DNA of 64,000 nucleotides from positions 1,192,001 to 1,256,000 of the forward strand of contig NZ_CP126115.1 of the NCBI RefSeq assembly GCF_030123505.1, read 5' to 3'. The notes under the pieces are model-generated. The model worked only from the letters and a program-made list of their open reading frames with translations. It made no database searches and was not told the origin of the DNA. Source of the stretch: Neobacillus sp. YX16 (lineage in GTDB: Bacteria > Bacillota > Bacilli > Bacillales > Cytobacillaceae). The translations under genes and the position numbers were made by a program. Positions 53,516-63,248 of this stretch are shown here, piece by piece (position 1 is the stretch's first letter; the number at the start of each line of letters is the position of its first letter).

Positions 53516-54742
53516 GTGAAGAAAAAGGTATGGATTTGGATATCAGTCATTGTAGGAATACTTGTCATTGCAAGCACGGGTACATATTTGTATGCAAAAA
53601 CAGGTACAGAAACAGTAGGTGCGGATGAAGGTGTCATGAGTATAAGCATACAAAAGGTTAGTGAACAAGAATTGGTAGAATCGATTCTTGTTACGGGTAA
53701 AATTGTTCCAGAAAGCGAGCAAAAGGTCTTTATTGAACCTGAAAAAGGGGAAATTAGTGAATTTAAAGTAACAGAGAACCAAGCTGTCAAAGCTGGTGAT
53801 CCACTAGTAGTCTATGATTCTTCAAAAATAGATAGTGAACTTAAAAGAGCAGTCCGTGAGAAGGAATTGCTGCAAAGTAGAGGGAAAACAGAGCAAAATC
53901 AAATTGCAGATCTCAATAAGCGAATTGCAGAAGCTAAAAAGAAGGTAGAAACACAAGGTGCAGAAACAGTAGATGGCGCTGAAAGGCTAGTTTCACAAGA
54001 AGATGTAAACCAGCTTTCGAATGAAAAAATCCAACAAGAGATGCAATATGAAAGTACAAAGTCAGAAATTACATCAGCTGAAGACCGAATAAAAGAATTA
54101 AATGCACAGAAAAGTGAAATGACGATTGTAAGTAAAATGGATGGGATTATCGTAAAGGTTAATCAAAATGTAGCAAATACAGAAGCAGGAGCAGCAGAAC
54201 CTGTCATCCACATTATTTCAAGTCAACCCTATAAAGTAATTGGGTCGATGAGTGAATTCGATACAGTCAAGATTAAGGAAGGACAATCTGTTATTATTCG
54301 GCCGAAGGTTTTTAAAGATCGTGAATGGAAGGGTGCAGTTGAATCTGTTTCACAATTCCCAAATGCAGAAGGCGGCGGTGGAGAAGGATTCGAAGGCGGT
54401 GGCGGAGCTGGTAATGTAACCATGTATCCTTTTAAGGTTACGATTACGGATGATACTACCGAGTTACGTCAAGGATTCCATGTTTCTTTAGAAATAAAGG
54501 CTGGTGATGCCACTAAAAAAGTGGCTATCCCACATCCGGCTCTTATCGATGAAGCAGGAATTAAGATTGTCTATATTTTAAAAGATGGGATGTTAGAAAG
54601 ACGTGAGGTTCAAACGGGGGTAATGAACGATGCCTTCATTGAAGTTACATCAGGAATTACGCCGGGAGAACTTGTGGTCCTTACACCAACGGAAGAAATG
54701 CATGATGGAATGGAAGTGACCGCATATGATGAAGTTGAGTGA
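53516..54742 (+). CDS. Efflux adaptor protein (YknX/MacA-like, HlyD family)
   Basis: 408 residues. N-terminal membrane anchor (VWIWISVIVGILVIASTGTY). A lipoyl/barrel-sandwich half follows (LVTGKIVPESEQKVFIEPEK), then a coiled-coil hairpin (~95-200: SELKRAVREKELLQ... TSAEDRIKELNAQKSEM), and the second lipoyl and beta-barrel parts. A Gly/Glu loop EGGGGEGFEGGGGAGN at ~283-298 is an unusual insertion. GTG start behind GGGGG. It overlaps the ATPase gene by 17 nt. Bridges the permease to the outside; B. subtilis YknWXYZ protects against the SDP toxin. Confidence 0.86.
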   Translation: MKKKVWIWISVIVGILVIASTGTYLYAKTGTETVGADEGVMSISIQKVSEQELVESILVTGKIVPESEQKVFIEPEKGEISEFKVTENQAVKAGDPLVVYDSSKIDSELKRAVREKELLQSRGKTEQNQIADLNKRIAEAKKKVETQGAETVDGAERLVSQEDVNQLSNEKIQQEMQYESTKSEITSAEDRIKELNAQKSEMTIVSKMDGIIVKVNQNVANTEAGAAEPVIHIISSQPYKVIGSMSEFDTVKIKEGQSVIIRPKVFKDREWKGAVESVSQFPNAEGGGGEGFEGGGGAGNVTMYPFKVTITDDTTELRQGFHVSLEIKAGDATKKVAIPHPALIDEAGIKIVYILKDGMLERREVQTGVMNDAFIEVTSGITPGELVVLTPTEEMHDGMEVTAYDEVE

Positions 54743-55406
54743 AATAACAAAAGTATACGGTAAGGGTTCATTAGAAGTACCGGTGCTTCATGGAATTGAT
54801 TTAACGATAGAAGATGGGGAGTTTGTCGCGATTATGGGCCCATCTGGCTCTGGTAAATCTACATTGATGAATATTATTGGTTTTTTAGATTATCCTTCAT
54901 CAGGTACATATGAACTAAATGGGGAACAAATCGCCTCTGCAAAAGAGAGTATGCTAGCTAAGCTAAGAAATGAACATGTCGGTTTTGTTTTTCAACAATT
55001 CTTTATGTTTCCAAGAGACAACGCCATTAAAAATGTCGCCTCTCCACTTGTTTATGCTGGGGTTTCTAGGCGGGAAAGAACAGCGAGGGCAAAAAATCTA
55101 CTAGAAAAAGTAGGGTTAGGTGACCGGATGAAGCATTTACCTAACCAGTTATCTGGAGGTCAGAAGCAGCGTGTTGCCATTGCTAGGGCACTCGTTAATA
55201 ATCCTACTATTCTCTTAGCCGATGAACCGACGGGTGCGCTTGATTCGAATACGAGTGAACAAATAATGAAGCTATTTACACAGCTCAATGAAGAAGGAAA
55301 AACGGTTATCATTGTTACCCATGAGGAAGAAATAGCAGCATATGCTAAAAGAATTATTACGATAAAAGATGGGCTGATAACCGAAGACCGGAGGGTGTCT
55401 TCATGA
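54726..55406 (+). CDS. ABC transporter ATP-binding protein (YknY/MacB-type)
   Basis: 226 residues. GPSGSGKSTLMNIIGFLDYP (Walker A), LSGGQKQRVAIARALVNNPT (signature), ILLADEPTGALDS (Walker B) and the H-loop IIVTHEEEIAAYAKR: the MacB/LolD-type ATPase. Overlaps the adaptor gene upstream and the permease gene downstream (ATGA), so all three are coupled. Confidence 0.93.
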   Translation: MMKLSEITKVYGKGSLEVPVLHGIDLTIEDGEFVAIMGPSGSGKSTLMNIIGFLDYPSSGTYELNGEQIASAKESMLAKLRNEHVGFVFQQFFMFPRDNAIKNVASPLVYAGVSRRERTARAKNLLEKVGLGDRMKHLPNQLSGGQKQRVAIARALVNNPTILLADEPTGALDSNTSEQIMKLFTQLNEEGKTVIIVTHEEEIAAYAKRIITIKDGLITEDRRVSS

Positions 55407-56608
55407 ATATATGGGATAGTTTTAAAATCGCCCTTTCCTCTATTTGGAACCATAAAATAAGATCCATTCTAACGATGCTCGGCATAATCATTGGTGTAGC
55501 CGCTGTTATTATTATCGTAGCTATTGGTCAAGGTACGAAGAAGCAGATGACAGATGAATTGTTTAGTACGGATAAGAATGCGATTGATATTTATTATGAA
55601 TATATCCCGCCTGAAGGGGAAACTGAAATGTTTTGGGAGGAACCTGAATTAACCTCAGAAGATATCGAGACACTCGCGGAAGTTCCTGGTGTTAAGGCTG
55701 TGGTTGCAACAAATCAGGGCTGGGGAATGATGACACATGATGATGAACAGGGTGAAATGCAAATTACCGGTGTCGGTGCGGAATTTTTCTCTGCTAGGGA
55801 TATTCAGGTAGTAGAAGGACGAGCTTTGTACGCTGCGGATAATGATGGTTTGAATCGAGTGGTGTTGATTGATACGATAGCAAGAGAAAAATTCTTTAAG
55901 GAATCCGACAACCCAATCGGTGCGATTATTGACCTCAATGATAATCCATACAAAGTTGTAGGGGTGTATGAATCACCACTGCCTGAGCAATTTCGTAATC
56001 CGGATACAGGTGAGATGCTAATGCCGCGTACTGTCATCTCGATGATGTTCGGTAACCGAGAAATTGAGCAATTATCGGTGATTGCTAGTGATGCTGAAAA
56101 CATTTCTGAAACAGGCAGGCTGGCAGCCGAAACTTTAACAACAGAAAAAGGTCTTGAAAACGGCCAGTATTCGACAAATGACTTTGAAGATTATGAAAGA
56201 GAATTAAATACAATGATTTCTTTACTTACACTGCTAATAGGGAGTATCGCAGGTATTTCACTCTTAGTAGGCGGGATTGGTGTCATGAATATAATGCTAG
56301 TATCTGTAACAGAAAGAACGAGAGAAATTGGACTTCGGAAAGCGATTGGTGCGACAAGAAGAAAAATCCTCTTACAATTTCTAATCGAGTCCATCACGTT
56401 AACTTCATTAGGAGGATTGATAGGAATTGGCCTAGCAGCATTGGGCAGTATCCTCGTTTCCGAGTTTTCGCCCATTACGGCTTCCGTTAGTCCGTTAATT
56501 GTTCTAATAGGTGTTAGTTTTTCAGCCTTAATTGGTATTATCTTTGGATTACTTCCCGCAAACAAAGCCTCAAAGCTTAGTCCAATTGAGGCATTAAGAT
56601 ACGAGTAA
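55403..56608 (+). CDS. MacB-type ABC permease (YknZ-like)
   Basis: 401 residues. One N-terminal helix (ILTMLGIIIGVAAVIIIVAIG), a ~220-residue extracytoplasmic MacB_PCD domain (EVPGVKAVVATNQGWG... ), then three C-terminal helices of the FtsX type (MISLLTLLIGSIAGISLLVG, ...GVMNIMLVSVTERTREIGLR KAIGATRR). With the ATPase and adaptor it forms a mechanotransmission-type efflux or defence system. Followed by a terminator. Confidence 0.92.
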   Translation: MNIWDSFKIALSSIWNHKIRSILTMLGIIIGVAAVIIIVAIGQGTKKQMTDELFSTDKNAIDIYYEYIPPEGETEMFWEEPELTSEDIETLAEVPGVKAVVATNQGWGMMTHDDEQGEMQITGVGAEFFSARDIQVVEGRALYAADNDGLNRVVLIDTIAREKFFKESDNPIGAIIDLNDNPYKVVGVYESPLPEQFRNPDTGEMLMPRTVISMMFGNREIEQLSVIASDAENISETGRLAAETLTTEKGLENGQYSTNDFEDYERELNTMISLLTLLIGSIAGISLLVGGIGVMNIMLVSVTERTREIGLRKAIGATRRKILLQFLIESITLTSLGGLIGIGLAALGSILVSEFSPITASVSPLIVLIGVSFSALIGIIFGLLPANKASKLSPIEALRYE

Positions 56609-56621
56609 CAGAATATAATTT

Positions 56622-56652
56622 TCCCTCAGATGAAAGTTCTGAGGGATTTTTT
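56622..56652 (+). terminator. Terminator of the YknXYZ-like operon
   Basis: TCCCTCAGA / TCTGAGGGA stem, 7-nt loop, TTTTTT. Confidence 0.9.
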
Positions 56653-56744
56653 AATTTAATTTTCAGTTTAATAGTTATAAAGCCAATGCTTACGTGTATT
56701 ATTAATATACATACTAAGTGAACGTGAAGTTGAGGTAATGTTTA

Positions 56745-59120
56745 ATGAATAAGGCGTTATTAATAAATGAAGATACTTGCTATGCAATGGCTGAGCAAAA
56801 GGCAAGGGAGTATTTTCAATCACTTTATCAGCAAGTTAAGCAAAAAAACTATATTCCTACTCTAACTAGTGATATACAATCCTGGAAGCACAACCATATT
56901 CATCATCATTCATTATTCTCTTTTTTTTCTCGTGGTAAAAGTAAAGCAGACCCCCGTGATTATCACAATTATATTAAATATCTGGATTACACTGGCAAAC
57001 TAGACAATTACCTGGATAGGAGCATATCTTATATTTTTATGCGTGATTTGGGTAAAGCGCTGGATTCGAAAGAGACACAGGCTAGAATTGATAGTGTTGT
57101 TAACAGTTTAAAAAACAATCTTACCCAGCCAAAGGAAAATCGTGAAAATAAGAATGAGATTTTCTCTATGGCTTGGTTGTACAGGTGGGCCCAGCAGGAA
57201 TCTATTGAATCTGCAATTATCTGGATGATAAATAAACTTAAAGTTGTATCCAACCACCTTCCAGAGGGGATGGACGCTAACCATGCCCAGCGTAAGCTTA
57301 TTAAAATTATAGCTGGAGTCGTGATGCATGAGATTGAAGAGATGGGCGATAAAATTCCCTCTGAAGAACGGGCTCGCAGACTAGATAGAGCCATTAGGAT
57401 AGGCTATGCCTATGGTTTGACCTATCCCTATATTGATGACCTTCTCGATTCAAAAGTCTTATCCGAGAAAGAGAAAAAACAATACTCTAACTTGATTCGT
57501 ACCACCCTTACTACTGGAGCAGTACCGAATTTGGCCGGGGAGTGGGACGATAAGAACATAGCTTTGATTACGTTCATTCATTCGGAGCTTCGAGAGGGAT
57601 TTGAATATATTAAGGCACAACAGCAGCCAGAAACTATAAAATCATTCTTTGAACAATCATATGTATTTTTTCATTCGCAGGAAGTGGACCGTGAAAAGGA
57701 TTTGTCGAATGGAAGTTATACGAATGAAGAGCTTTATATTCCGGTTATTCTCAAATCCTCTTCATCACGATTGATCGTTCGCTCCGTTATTAATGCTGTT
57801 GAAGATGAGGGATTCGACAATCGAACCTTCTTTTATGGCATTTACAACCAGCTGGCAGATGACTTTGCTGATATGTTTGATGATTTGCAGAATGGTGCCG
57901 TAACACCCTATACCTATTATCTGAAATATCACGACAAAAGGGATGATCTTATTAATCCATTTGAATTATATTGGAGTGTCATTTCCAATTTAATTCATAG
58001 TGTCTATCACTCAGATAAAAAGGCATGTGAAGTCATTTTAGATCGTGCGATAAACGGATTAAAGAGATATAAAGAACGAATGGGCGTAAAAGAATACAAT
58101 GAAGTGATGGAACTTTTTTCTTCAGGAAATCCCAATTTCAATACCATCATTCAAAAGATGGCAGCTAAAGCAGACGACGTGGATTTCTTCGATAAACTCC
58201 TGCGTGACCATATGATAACCAACATGAAAAATGAACGAAAAGAGCAGGAAGAATTCTCAGATTTAATCGAAAATGTACGTAACCAAATTAATCATCTTTT
58301 ACCAATTCCTAAAGATGATACTTTGAATGGTCCAATCGTTGAGGCTGCAAACTATAGCCTAAAGGGTGATGGAAAGCGGTTAAGGCCTATCATTACTTGG
58401 ATTATGGGCATTCAGGAATACGGATTAGATCAGTCGGCAATTGTACCACTTATAAAATCATTAGAATACATGCATACTGCTTCACTGATTTTTGATGATC
58501 TGCCTTCACAGGATAATGCAGCCATTCGCAGGGGACGGCCAACGCTGCATATGGTGTACGATAGTGCTATTGCAGAATTAACAGGTCTCTATCTAACGCA
58601 GAAGGCAATAGAGGAACAAGCATCACTCGAAAAGTTCAATTCGAAGACCGTGCTAAGCTTGGTTAAATATTCTTCTAGATTGACTGAAGAAATGTGTAAA
58701 GGGCAGGCAATGGATTTGAAATCCAAAGGGAAAGTGTTAACCTTAGAAGACTTAAATACTATGTGCTTCTATAAAACTGGACTTGGTTTCGAAGCGTCCC
58801 TAATCATGCCTGCCATTCTTGCGGAAGCTAAACCATCCGAGATTGATGCTTTAAAAAAGTTCGCTTATCATGTCGGCATTGCCTTTCAAATAAAGGATGA
58901 CTTGCTGGATGTGGAGGGTGATTTGGACATACTGGGAAAACCCGTTGGAAAAGACGAGGAGAACAATAATTCGACCTTTGTATCAATCTTAGGTATTGAT
59001 GGTGCGAAAAAAGCGATGTGGGAACACTATTGTGATGCCCTAGAAACGTTGCAAGAGATTCCACGCAACACTACTTTTCTAAAACATATACTGAACTATA
59101 TTGTGCATCGTGATCATTAA
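56745..59120 (+). CDS. Two-domain prenyl diphosphate synthase/putative terpene synthase (791 residues)
   Basis: Residues ~505-791 are a trans-isoprenyl diphosphate synthase: GDGKRLRPII, first Asp motif DDLPSQD (584-590) with RRGRPTLH, and second Asp motif DDLLD (718-722, FQIKDDLLDVEGD). Residues ~60-490 are helical and also hold two acidic motifs ~140 residues apart: DDLLD (231-235, in GLTYPYIDDLLDS) and DDFADMFDD (372-380), which fits a relaxed NSE/DTE pattern. Ordinary polyprenyl synthases are ~300-350 residues, so this is more than double length. The layout resembles fungal cyclase-prenyltransferase fusions. GAGGT lies ~9 nt before the ATG. No carotenoid genes are adjacent. Confidence 0.82.
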   Translation: MNKALLINEDTCYAMAEQKAREYFQSLYQQVKQKNYIPTLTSDIQSWKHNHIHHHSLFSFFSRGKSKADPRDYHNYIKYLDYTGKLDNYLDRSISYIFMRDLGKALDSKETQARIDSVVNSLKNNLTQPKENRENKNEIFSMAWLYRWAQQESIESAIIWMINKLKVVSNHLPEGMDANHAQRKLIKIIAGVVMHEIEEMGDKIPSEERARRLDRAIRIGYAYGLTYPYIDDLLDSKVLSEKEKKQYSNLIRTTLTTGAVPNLAGEWDDKNIALITFIHSELREGFEYIKAQQQPETIKSFFEQSYVFFHSQEVDREKDLSNGSYTNEELYIPVILKSSSSRLIVRSVINAVEDEGFDNRTFFYGIYNQLADDFADMFDDLQNGAVTPYTYYLKYHDKRDDLINPFELYWSVISNLIHSVYHSDKKACEVILDRAINGLKRYKERMGVKEYNEVMELFSSGNPNFNTIIQKMAAKADDVDFFDKLLRDHMITNMKNERKEQEEFSDLIENVRNQINHLLPIPKDDTLNGPIVEAANYSLKGDGKRLRPIITWIMGIQEYGLDQSAIVPLIKSLEYMHTASLIFDDLPSQDNAAIRRGRPTLHMVYDSAIAELTGLYLTQKAIEEQASLEKFNSKTVLSLVKYSSRLTEEMCKGQAMDLKSKGKVLTLEDLNTMCFYKTGLGFEASLIMPAILAEAKPSEIDALKKFAYHVGIAFQIKDDLLDVEGDLDILGKPVGKDEENNNSTFVSILGIDGAKKAMWEHYCDALETLQEIPRNTTFLKHILNYIVHRDH

Positions 59121-59144
59121 GAGTAAATTAAAAGTTCCAAAAGC

Positions 59145-59177
59145 AAGGTAATAACCAAACGGTTGTTGCCTTTTTTT
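59145..59177 (+). terminator. Terminator of the prenyl synthase gene
   Basis: AAGGTAATAACC / GGTTGTTGCCTT stem with two wobble pairs, AAAC loop, TTTTT tail. Confidence 0.85.
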
Positions 59178-59186
59178 CATTAGATC

Positions 59187-59495
59187 GGCTGTGATAAAGC
59201 TAAATATTGATTTTGGCACTCTGTTGATTTTCGTTCCAGGCACGAAGACTCCTGCGGGAGGACGGGGCAGGGGAGACCCCGCAGTCGCTTAAGCGAACGA
59301 GGAGTAGGAAAAGCGAAAGCGCCTTGTACAGCCCCGACAAGCGCTGGAGGGCCTGACGATGAAGTCGTTCTTTGACTTCAACGTTGGGACCGAAGCGACT
59401 CGAGGGGCTAGGCGCTGCAGCTAGACAGGCTCCCCGTACCGCCCGCGGAAAGCGAAGTGACTGGAGCGGAAATCAACAGACCAATATAACACAGC
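59187..59495. mobile_element. GC-rich 309-bp element with inverted ends (MITE-like)
   Basis: Ends GGCTGTG (59187) and ACACAGC (to 59495), with subterminal TTGATTTTCG and GGAAATCAACAG. The inside contains CACGAAGACTCCTGCGGG, CCGCAGTCGCTTAAGCG and GCGGAAAGCGAAGTG, all highly GC-rich against the AT-rich surroundings. Same family as 48188-48447 by the ends and the GCGGAAAGCGAAG block. No ORF of a transposase; immobile by itself. It ends ~85 nt before the ABC exporter start. Confidence 0.75.
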
Positions 59496-59578
59496 AAAAA
59501 ATTAAAATAACAATTGAATAAAATTAATGAATATTTTTACTTTTTGTAATACAATAAATTCTTGCGAGGAGGATTATT

Positions 59579-61318
59579 ATGAATTTATTAAAAACTACAG
59601 TAGAGCATTTTAAACCATATTGGAGAAAGCTTTTGCTTGCCCTGTTTTTTTCCTTAGTAGGTGGAGCATTTACGATTTTACCCCCTATCCTAGCAGGAAA
59701 ACTGGTGGATGAGGTAATAGGCGATAGAGAAATGAACTTCTTACTTTTGGTTGTCGCTGGAGTTCTCGTTGCCTATTTAGGGAAGTCGCTATTTGAGACA
59801 CTGCAGGAGTATGTGCAAGTGAAAATCGGCTTAGATGTGATTACTGATATGCAGATTCGAGCCTTCAAAAAGTTGCACCGTACACCGATGTCGTTTTTTA
59901 CAACGACACCAAGAGGAGATATGTTATACCGTCTAACGCATGATGTAGAGTCCATTCAAAACTTAAATAATACGGTCGTGCCCCGTATTTTACAGCAGGT
60001 TATTGGCGCGATTGCCGCATTTTCCGCGGTATTTGTTTTGTATTGGCCAGCAGCCATCGTGATGTTTGTCGTTTTTGCCATTTATATTTTTCCTTCGTTT
60101 AAATTAGGAAAAGTCATGAGAAAAATGAGTGCCACGCAGAGAGATATGAGTGCAGATATGTATCAACATTTACAGGAAAGTATTGAAAGTATTCGATTAG
60201 TCAGGACCTTTCAGACACAAAGTGCTGAGGTAGAAACACAGCAAAAGAAATTGTCAGATTGGAAAAACTTCTCCATTCGTGCAGCGTTGATTGGAAAAGT
60301 AAACTGGCGCTTAGGAAATTTGTTCAATATTGCAACTCCTGGTGTTGTGATGTTAATTGGTGGATTTTCGATTTGGGAAGGGAATATAACCATTGGAACC
60401 CTCGTTGCTTGTCTTAGTTTTATACCGATCATGTTTTTACCTGTCCGCTCATTAGCTGAAAATGCGCTAACCATTCAACAGGCGATACCGGCTTTACAAA
60501 GAATCTATGAATATTTCGAATTACCCGAAGAGCATGAAGAGAATCTTCCGTCCTTTGGAAATGTAGAAGGAAGAATCGACTTAGAAAATATCTGGTTTAC
60601 TTATCCTAACAGTGATAAAAAAATCCTACAAGGCGTTTCGCTATCCATGGAACAAGGGAATCACATTGGAATTGTTGGTACAAGCGGCGGCGGAAAGAGT
60701 ACACTCATTCAAATTCTACTAGGATTATATGAACCTGATGAAGGGTCAGTTCTAATTGATGGAAAGAACCTATTCTCTTACAATCGAAACAGCTTTAGAC
60801 AGCAGGTAGGAGTTGTTTCTCAAGAAACCTTTCTATTAAACAGCACGCTTCGCAATAATCTTTTGTATGGAAAGAAGGAAGCAGCCCAAGAAGAATTGGA
60901 TAAAGCGGTAGAAGCTGCTGGATTAAAGGATTTAATAGAATCCCTGGAAGATAAGTATGAAACGGTGGTGGGTGAACGCGGCTTGAAGCTCTCCGGTGGA
61001 CAGCGACAACGTGTAGCACTCGCAAGGGCTATATTACGCCAACCACCTGTTTTAATTTTTGATGAAGCGACCTCATCCTTAGATGGGGAAACAGAGGAAA
61101 AGGTTCAAGAGTCACTCGAACAATTAATTCCAGGAAGAACCACCATTACTATTGCCCATCGATTAGTTACAGTCAGGAACGCGGATAAAATCCTCCTCTT
61201 AGACCAGGGGATGGTGGCAGAACAAGGGACACATGAAGAACTGCTTGCATTAAGAGGGCAGTATTACGAATTATACAAAGCTCAATATAGCGAGTTAGAA
61301 AAGGAGATGATTGGATGA
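59579..61318 (+). CDS. ABC exporter half-transporter 1 (YfiB-like)
   Basis: 579 residues. N-terminal six-helix ABC_membrane domain (LLLALFFSLVGGAFTILPPI... ), C-terminal ATPase with GTSGGGKSTLIQILLG, LSGGQRQRVALARAILRQPP, VLIFDEATSSLDG and the H-loop IAHRLVTV. Both catalytic Glu and signature are canonical. Overlaps the next half-transporter gene by 4 nt, so a heterodimer is likely; the length and order match the B. subtilis YfiB-YfiC multidrug-type pair. AGGAGG precedes the ATG. Confidence 0.9.
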   Translation: MNLLKTTVEHFKPYWRKLLLALFFSLVGGAFTILPPILAGKLVDEVIGDREMNFLLLVVAGVLVAYLGKSLFETLQEYVQVKIGLDVITDMQIRAFKKLHRTPMSFFTTTPRGDMLYRLTHDVESIQNLNNTVVPRILQQVIGAIAAFSAVFVLYWPAAIVMFVVFAIYIFPSFKLGKVMRKMSATQRDMSADMYQHLQESIESIRLVRTFQTQSAEVETQQKKLSDWKNFSIRAALIGKVNWRLGNLFNIATPGVVMLIGGFSIWEGNITIGTLVACLSFIPIMFLPVRSLAENALTIQQAIPALQRIYEYFELPEEHEENLPSFGNVEGRIDLENIWFTYPNSDKKILQGVSLSMEQGNHIGIVGTSGGGKSTLIQILLGLYEPDEGSVLIDGKNLFSYNRNSFRQQVGVVSQETFLLNSTLRNNLLYGKKEAAQEELDKAVEAAGLKDLIESLEDKYETVVGERGLKLSGGQRQRVALARAILRQPPVLIFDEATSSLDGETEEKVQESLEQLIPGRTTITIAHRLVTVRNADKILLLDQGMVAEQGTHEELLALRGQYYELYKAQYSELEKEMIG

Positions 61319-63105
61319 ATGCAAGCACCGTCTCCCAACCAAAAAAGAATCGTGATGGCCGCAGAGTTCTAGCTTTTTTAAGACCTTATAAAAAATGGGT
61401 CATTGCCGATTCAGTTGTTATTGCGATTAGCCAGGTTTTTTCAGCATTAATTCCAACGCTGGCACTTAGCTGGTTAATTGATACGATTATTCCGAATGAA
61501 AACCACTCCTGGCTGTGGGGGTTAATGTGGTTATTACTCTTTTCCGCCATCTTTGATTTAGTCATGATGGTGATTGATGAATATTTTTGCCACCAGACAG
61601 CCAAGACGGTAACCAACTGGCAAAAGCTGCGCCTATTTAGTCATTTACAGGTGCTTCCATATTCCTTTTATCATAACAATTCATCAGGGGAACTTCTGGC
61701 AAGAGTTTCGGATGACCCAGATACACTTCACAATTTCCTTGCATGGGAAGGTTCGACCTTCATGGCAAGCGTTCAGGGGGTTATCATTTATAGTCTGGTG
61801 CTGCTTTGGATTCATCCTTATTTAATGATTACCAGTGTGGTTCTAGGTATTATCTTTTATTGGACCTCCAATTATGTAGGAATCAGAACTAGAGCTGCCT
61901 CCGCGGATGCAAGACAGGAGGCTTCCCGATATCTTGAAAGACTGAGAGAATCGGTTACGGGAATCCATTTATCACGGGTTATGGGTGTTTCTGAGAATGA
62001 GGTAGATAGTGTGATTGCCATCAGGAACTCCTTCGTAAAGCATTCAATTAAGGAACTAAAGGCAAGAATGCAATCGGTAGTGGTCATTGCCAGCTATAAT
62101 GGATTTGCCTTAGGTGTTGTCTACTTAATTAGTACTTTATTAATTTGGAACGACAATTTAACAAGTGGACAAATGCTTACTGCAGGCGGATTAGTCACGA
62201 TTGCAGCCAACGAAATGCAAAGACTGCTGCGTAACTGGCTATCTGTAAGAAGAACTGGACCAGCGCTAGATCGTTCAGATATTCTCCTATCGCACCAGCC
62301 AGCGGAAGCTGAAATAAAGGAAGGCATTCGAGGGGAAAGGGCAAGCGGCAGTATCAGACTGAAAGAGGTAACGTTCGCTTATCCAGAAAAAGAAGAAAAT
62401 GTATTGTCTGGTGTTACCTTTGATATTAAAGCAGGTGAAAAGGTAGCCTTGGTAGGACCGAGTGGTTCAGGAAAATCTACTATCGTTGACTTGCTGTTTA
62501 GATTATATGAAACGAAAAAGGGTCAGATTGAAGTGGATGGCAGAAACATTACCGAATGGGATACAGCATGGCTGCGGTCCCAAATAGCGATTGTAACGCA
62601 GGATGTTCAATTACGAAGCGGTTCATTGGCGGATAATCTAAGAATCGGAAAGGCAGATGCTACTGATGAGGAATTACTAAAAGCCTTACAGGATAGCGGT
62701 CTGGAAGAACTGGTCGAAAGCTTGCCAGAGGGTTTGAATACTAAGGTCGGAGAACGAGGAAGCCTTCTTTCTGGAGGACAGAAGCAGCGATTATCTCTGG
62801 CAAGGGCAATCATTAAAGACGCACCAATCCTCATTCTTGATGAAGCAAGTTCAGCTCTTGATCCGATTACTGAAACGAAAATTAATGAGACAGTTTTGAA
62901 AACCGGTAAGAAACAAACCATCCTCATTATCTCTCACCGTCTTTCTACCGTTCTCTCAGCAGATAAGATTATTGTTCTTGAAAATGGAGCAATTGTCGAA
63001 CAGGGGGGGCACGCGGATTTGCTGGGTAATAACAATGGTGTCTATGCAAGATTGTTTGGAAGGGAAGCAGAAATAGGGGAAGAAACCATCAGCCATTCAA
63101 TATAA
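61315..63105 (+). CDS. ABC exporter half-transporter 2 (YfiC-like)
   Basis: 596 residues. Six-helix domain (WVIADSVVIAISQVFSALIP...), then GPSGSGKSTIVDLLFRLYET, LSGGQKQRLSLARAIIKDAP, LILDEASSALDP and ISHRLSTV. Its Walker B Glu and LSGGQ are intact too, unlike BmrC/BmrD-type heterodimers where one site is degenerate. GGAG just upstream of ATG inside the end of partner 1. The exported compound is unknown. Confidence 0.9.
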   Translation: MNASTVSQPKKNRDGRRVLAFLRPYKKWVIADSVVIAISQVFSALIPTLALSWLIDTIIPNENHSWLWGLMWLLLFSAIFDLVMMVIDEYFCHQTAKTVTNWQKLRLFSHLQVLPYSFYHNNSSGELLARVSDDPDTLHNFLAWEGSTFMASVQGVIIYSLVLLWIHPYLMITSVVLGIIFYWTSNYVGIRTRAASADARQEASRYLERLRESVTGIHLSRVMGVSENEVDSVIAIRNSFVKHSIKELKARMQSVVVIASYNGFALGVVYLISTLLIWNDNLTSGQMLTAGGLVTIAANEMQRLLRNWLSVRRTGPALDRSDILLSHQPAEAEIKEGIRGERASGSIRLKEVTFAYPEKEENVLSGVTFDIKAGEKVALVGPSGSGKSTIVDLLFRLYETKKGQIEVDGRNITEWDTAWLRSQIAIVTQDVQLRSGSLADNLRIGKADATDEELLKALQDSGLEELVESLPEGLNTKVGERGSLLSGGQKQRLSLARAIIKDAPILILDEASSALDPITETKINETVLKTGKKQTILIISHRLSTVLSADKIIVLENGAIVEQGGHADLLGNNNGVYARLFGREAEIGEETISHSI

Positions 63106-63117
63106 TAAAGTCATATA

Positions 63118-63154
63118 AAAGAGTCTTTTGTTCCATAGAAAGACTCTTTTTTTT
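63118..63154 (+). terminator. Terminator of the ABC exporter operon
   Basis: Perfect 11-bp stem AAAGAGTCTTT / AAAGACTCTTT, 10-nt loop, TTTTT. Confidence 0.9.
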
Positions 63155-63248
63155 ATTTGGGATATTTGGTAAAATTACCCCGAATTTTTATCAGCATAGC
63201 TATGGTAATATCTTAGATAAGGTATTTAGAAAGGGAAGTGGTGGGAAA

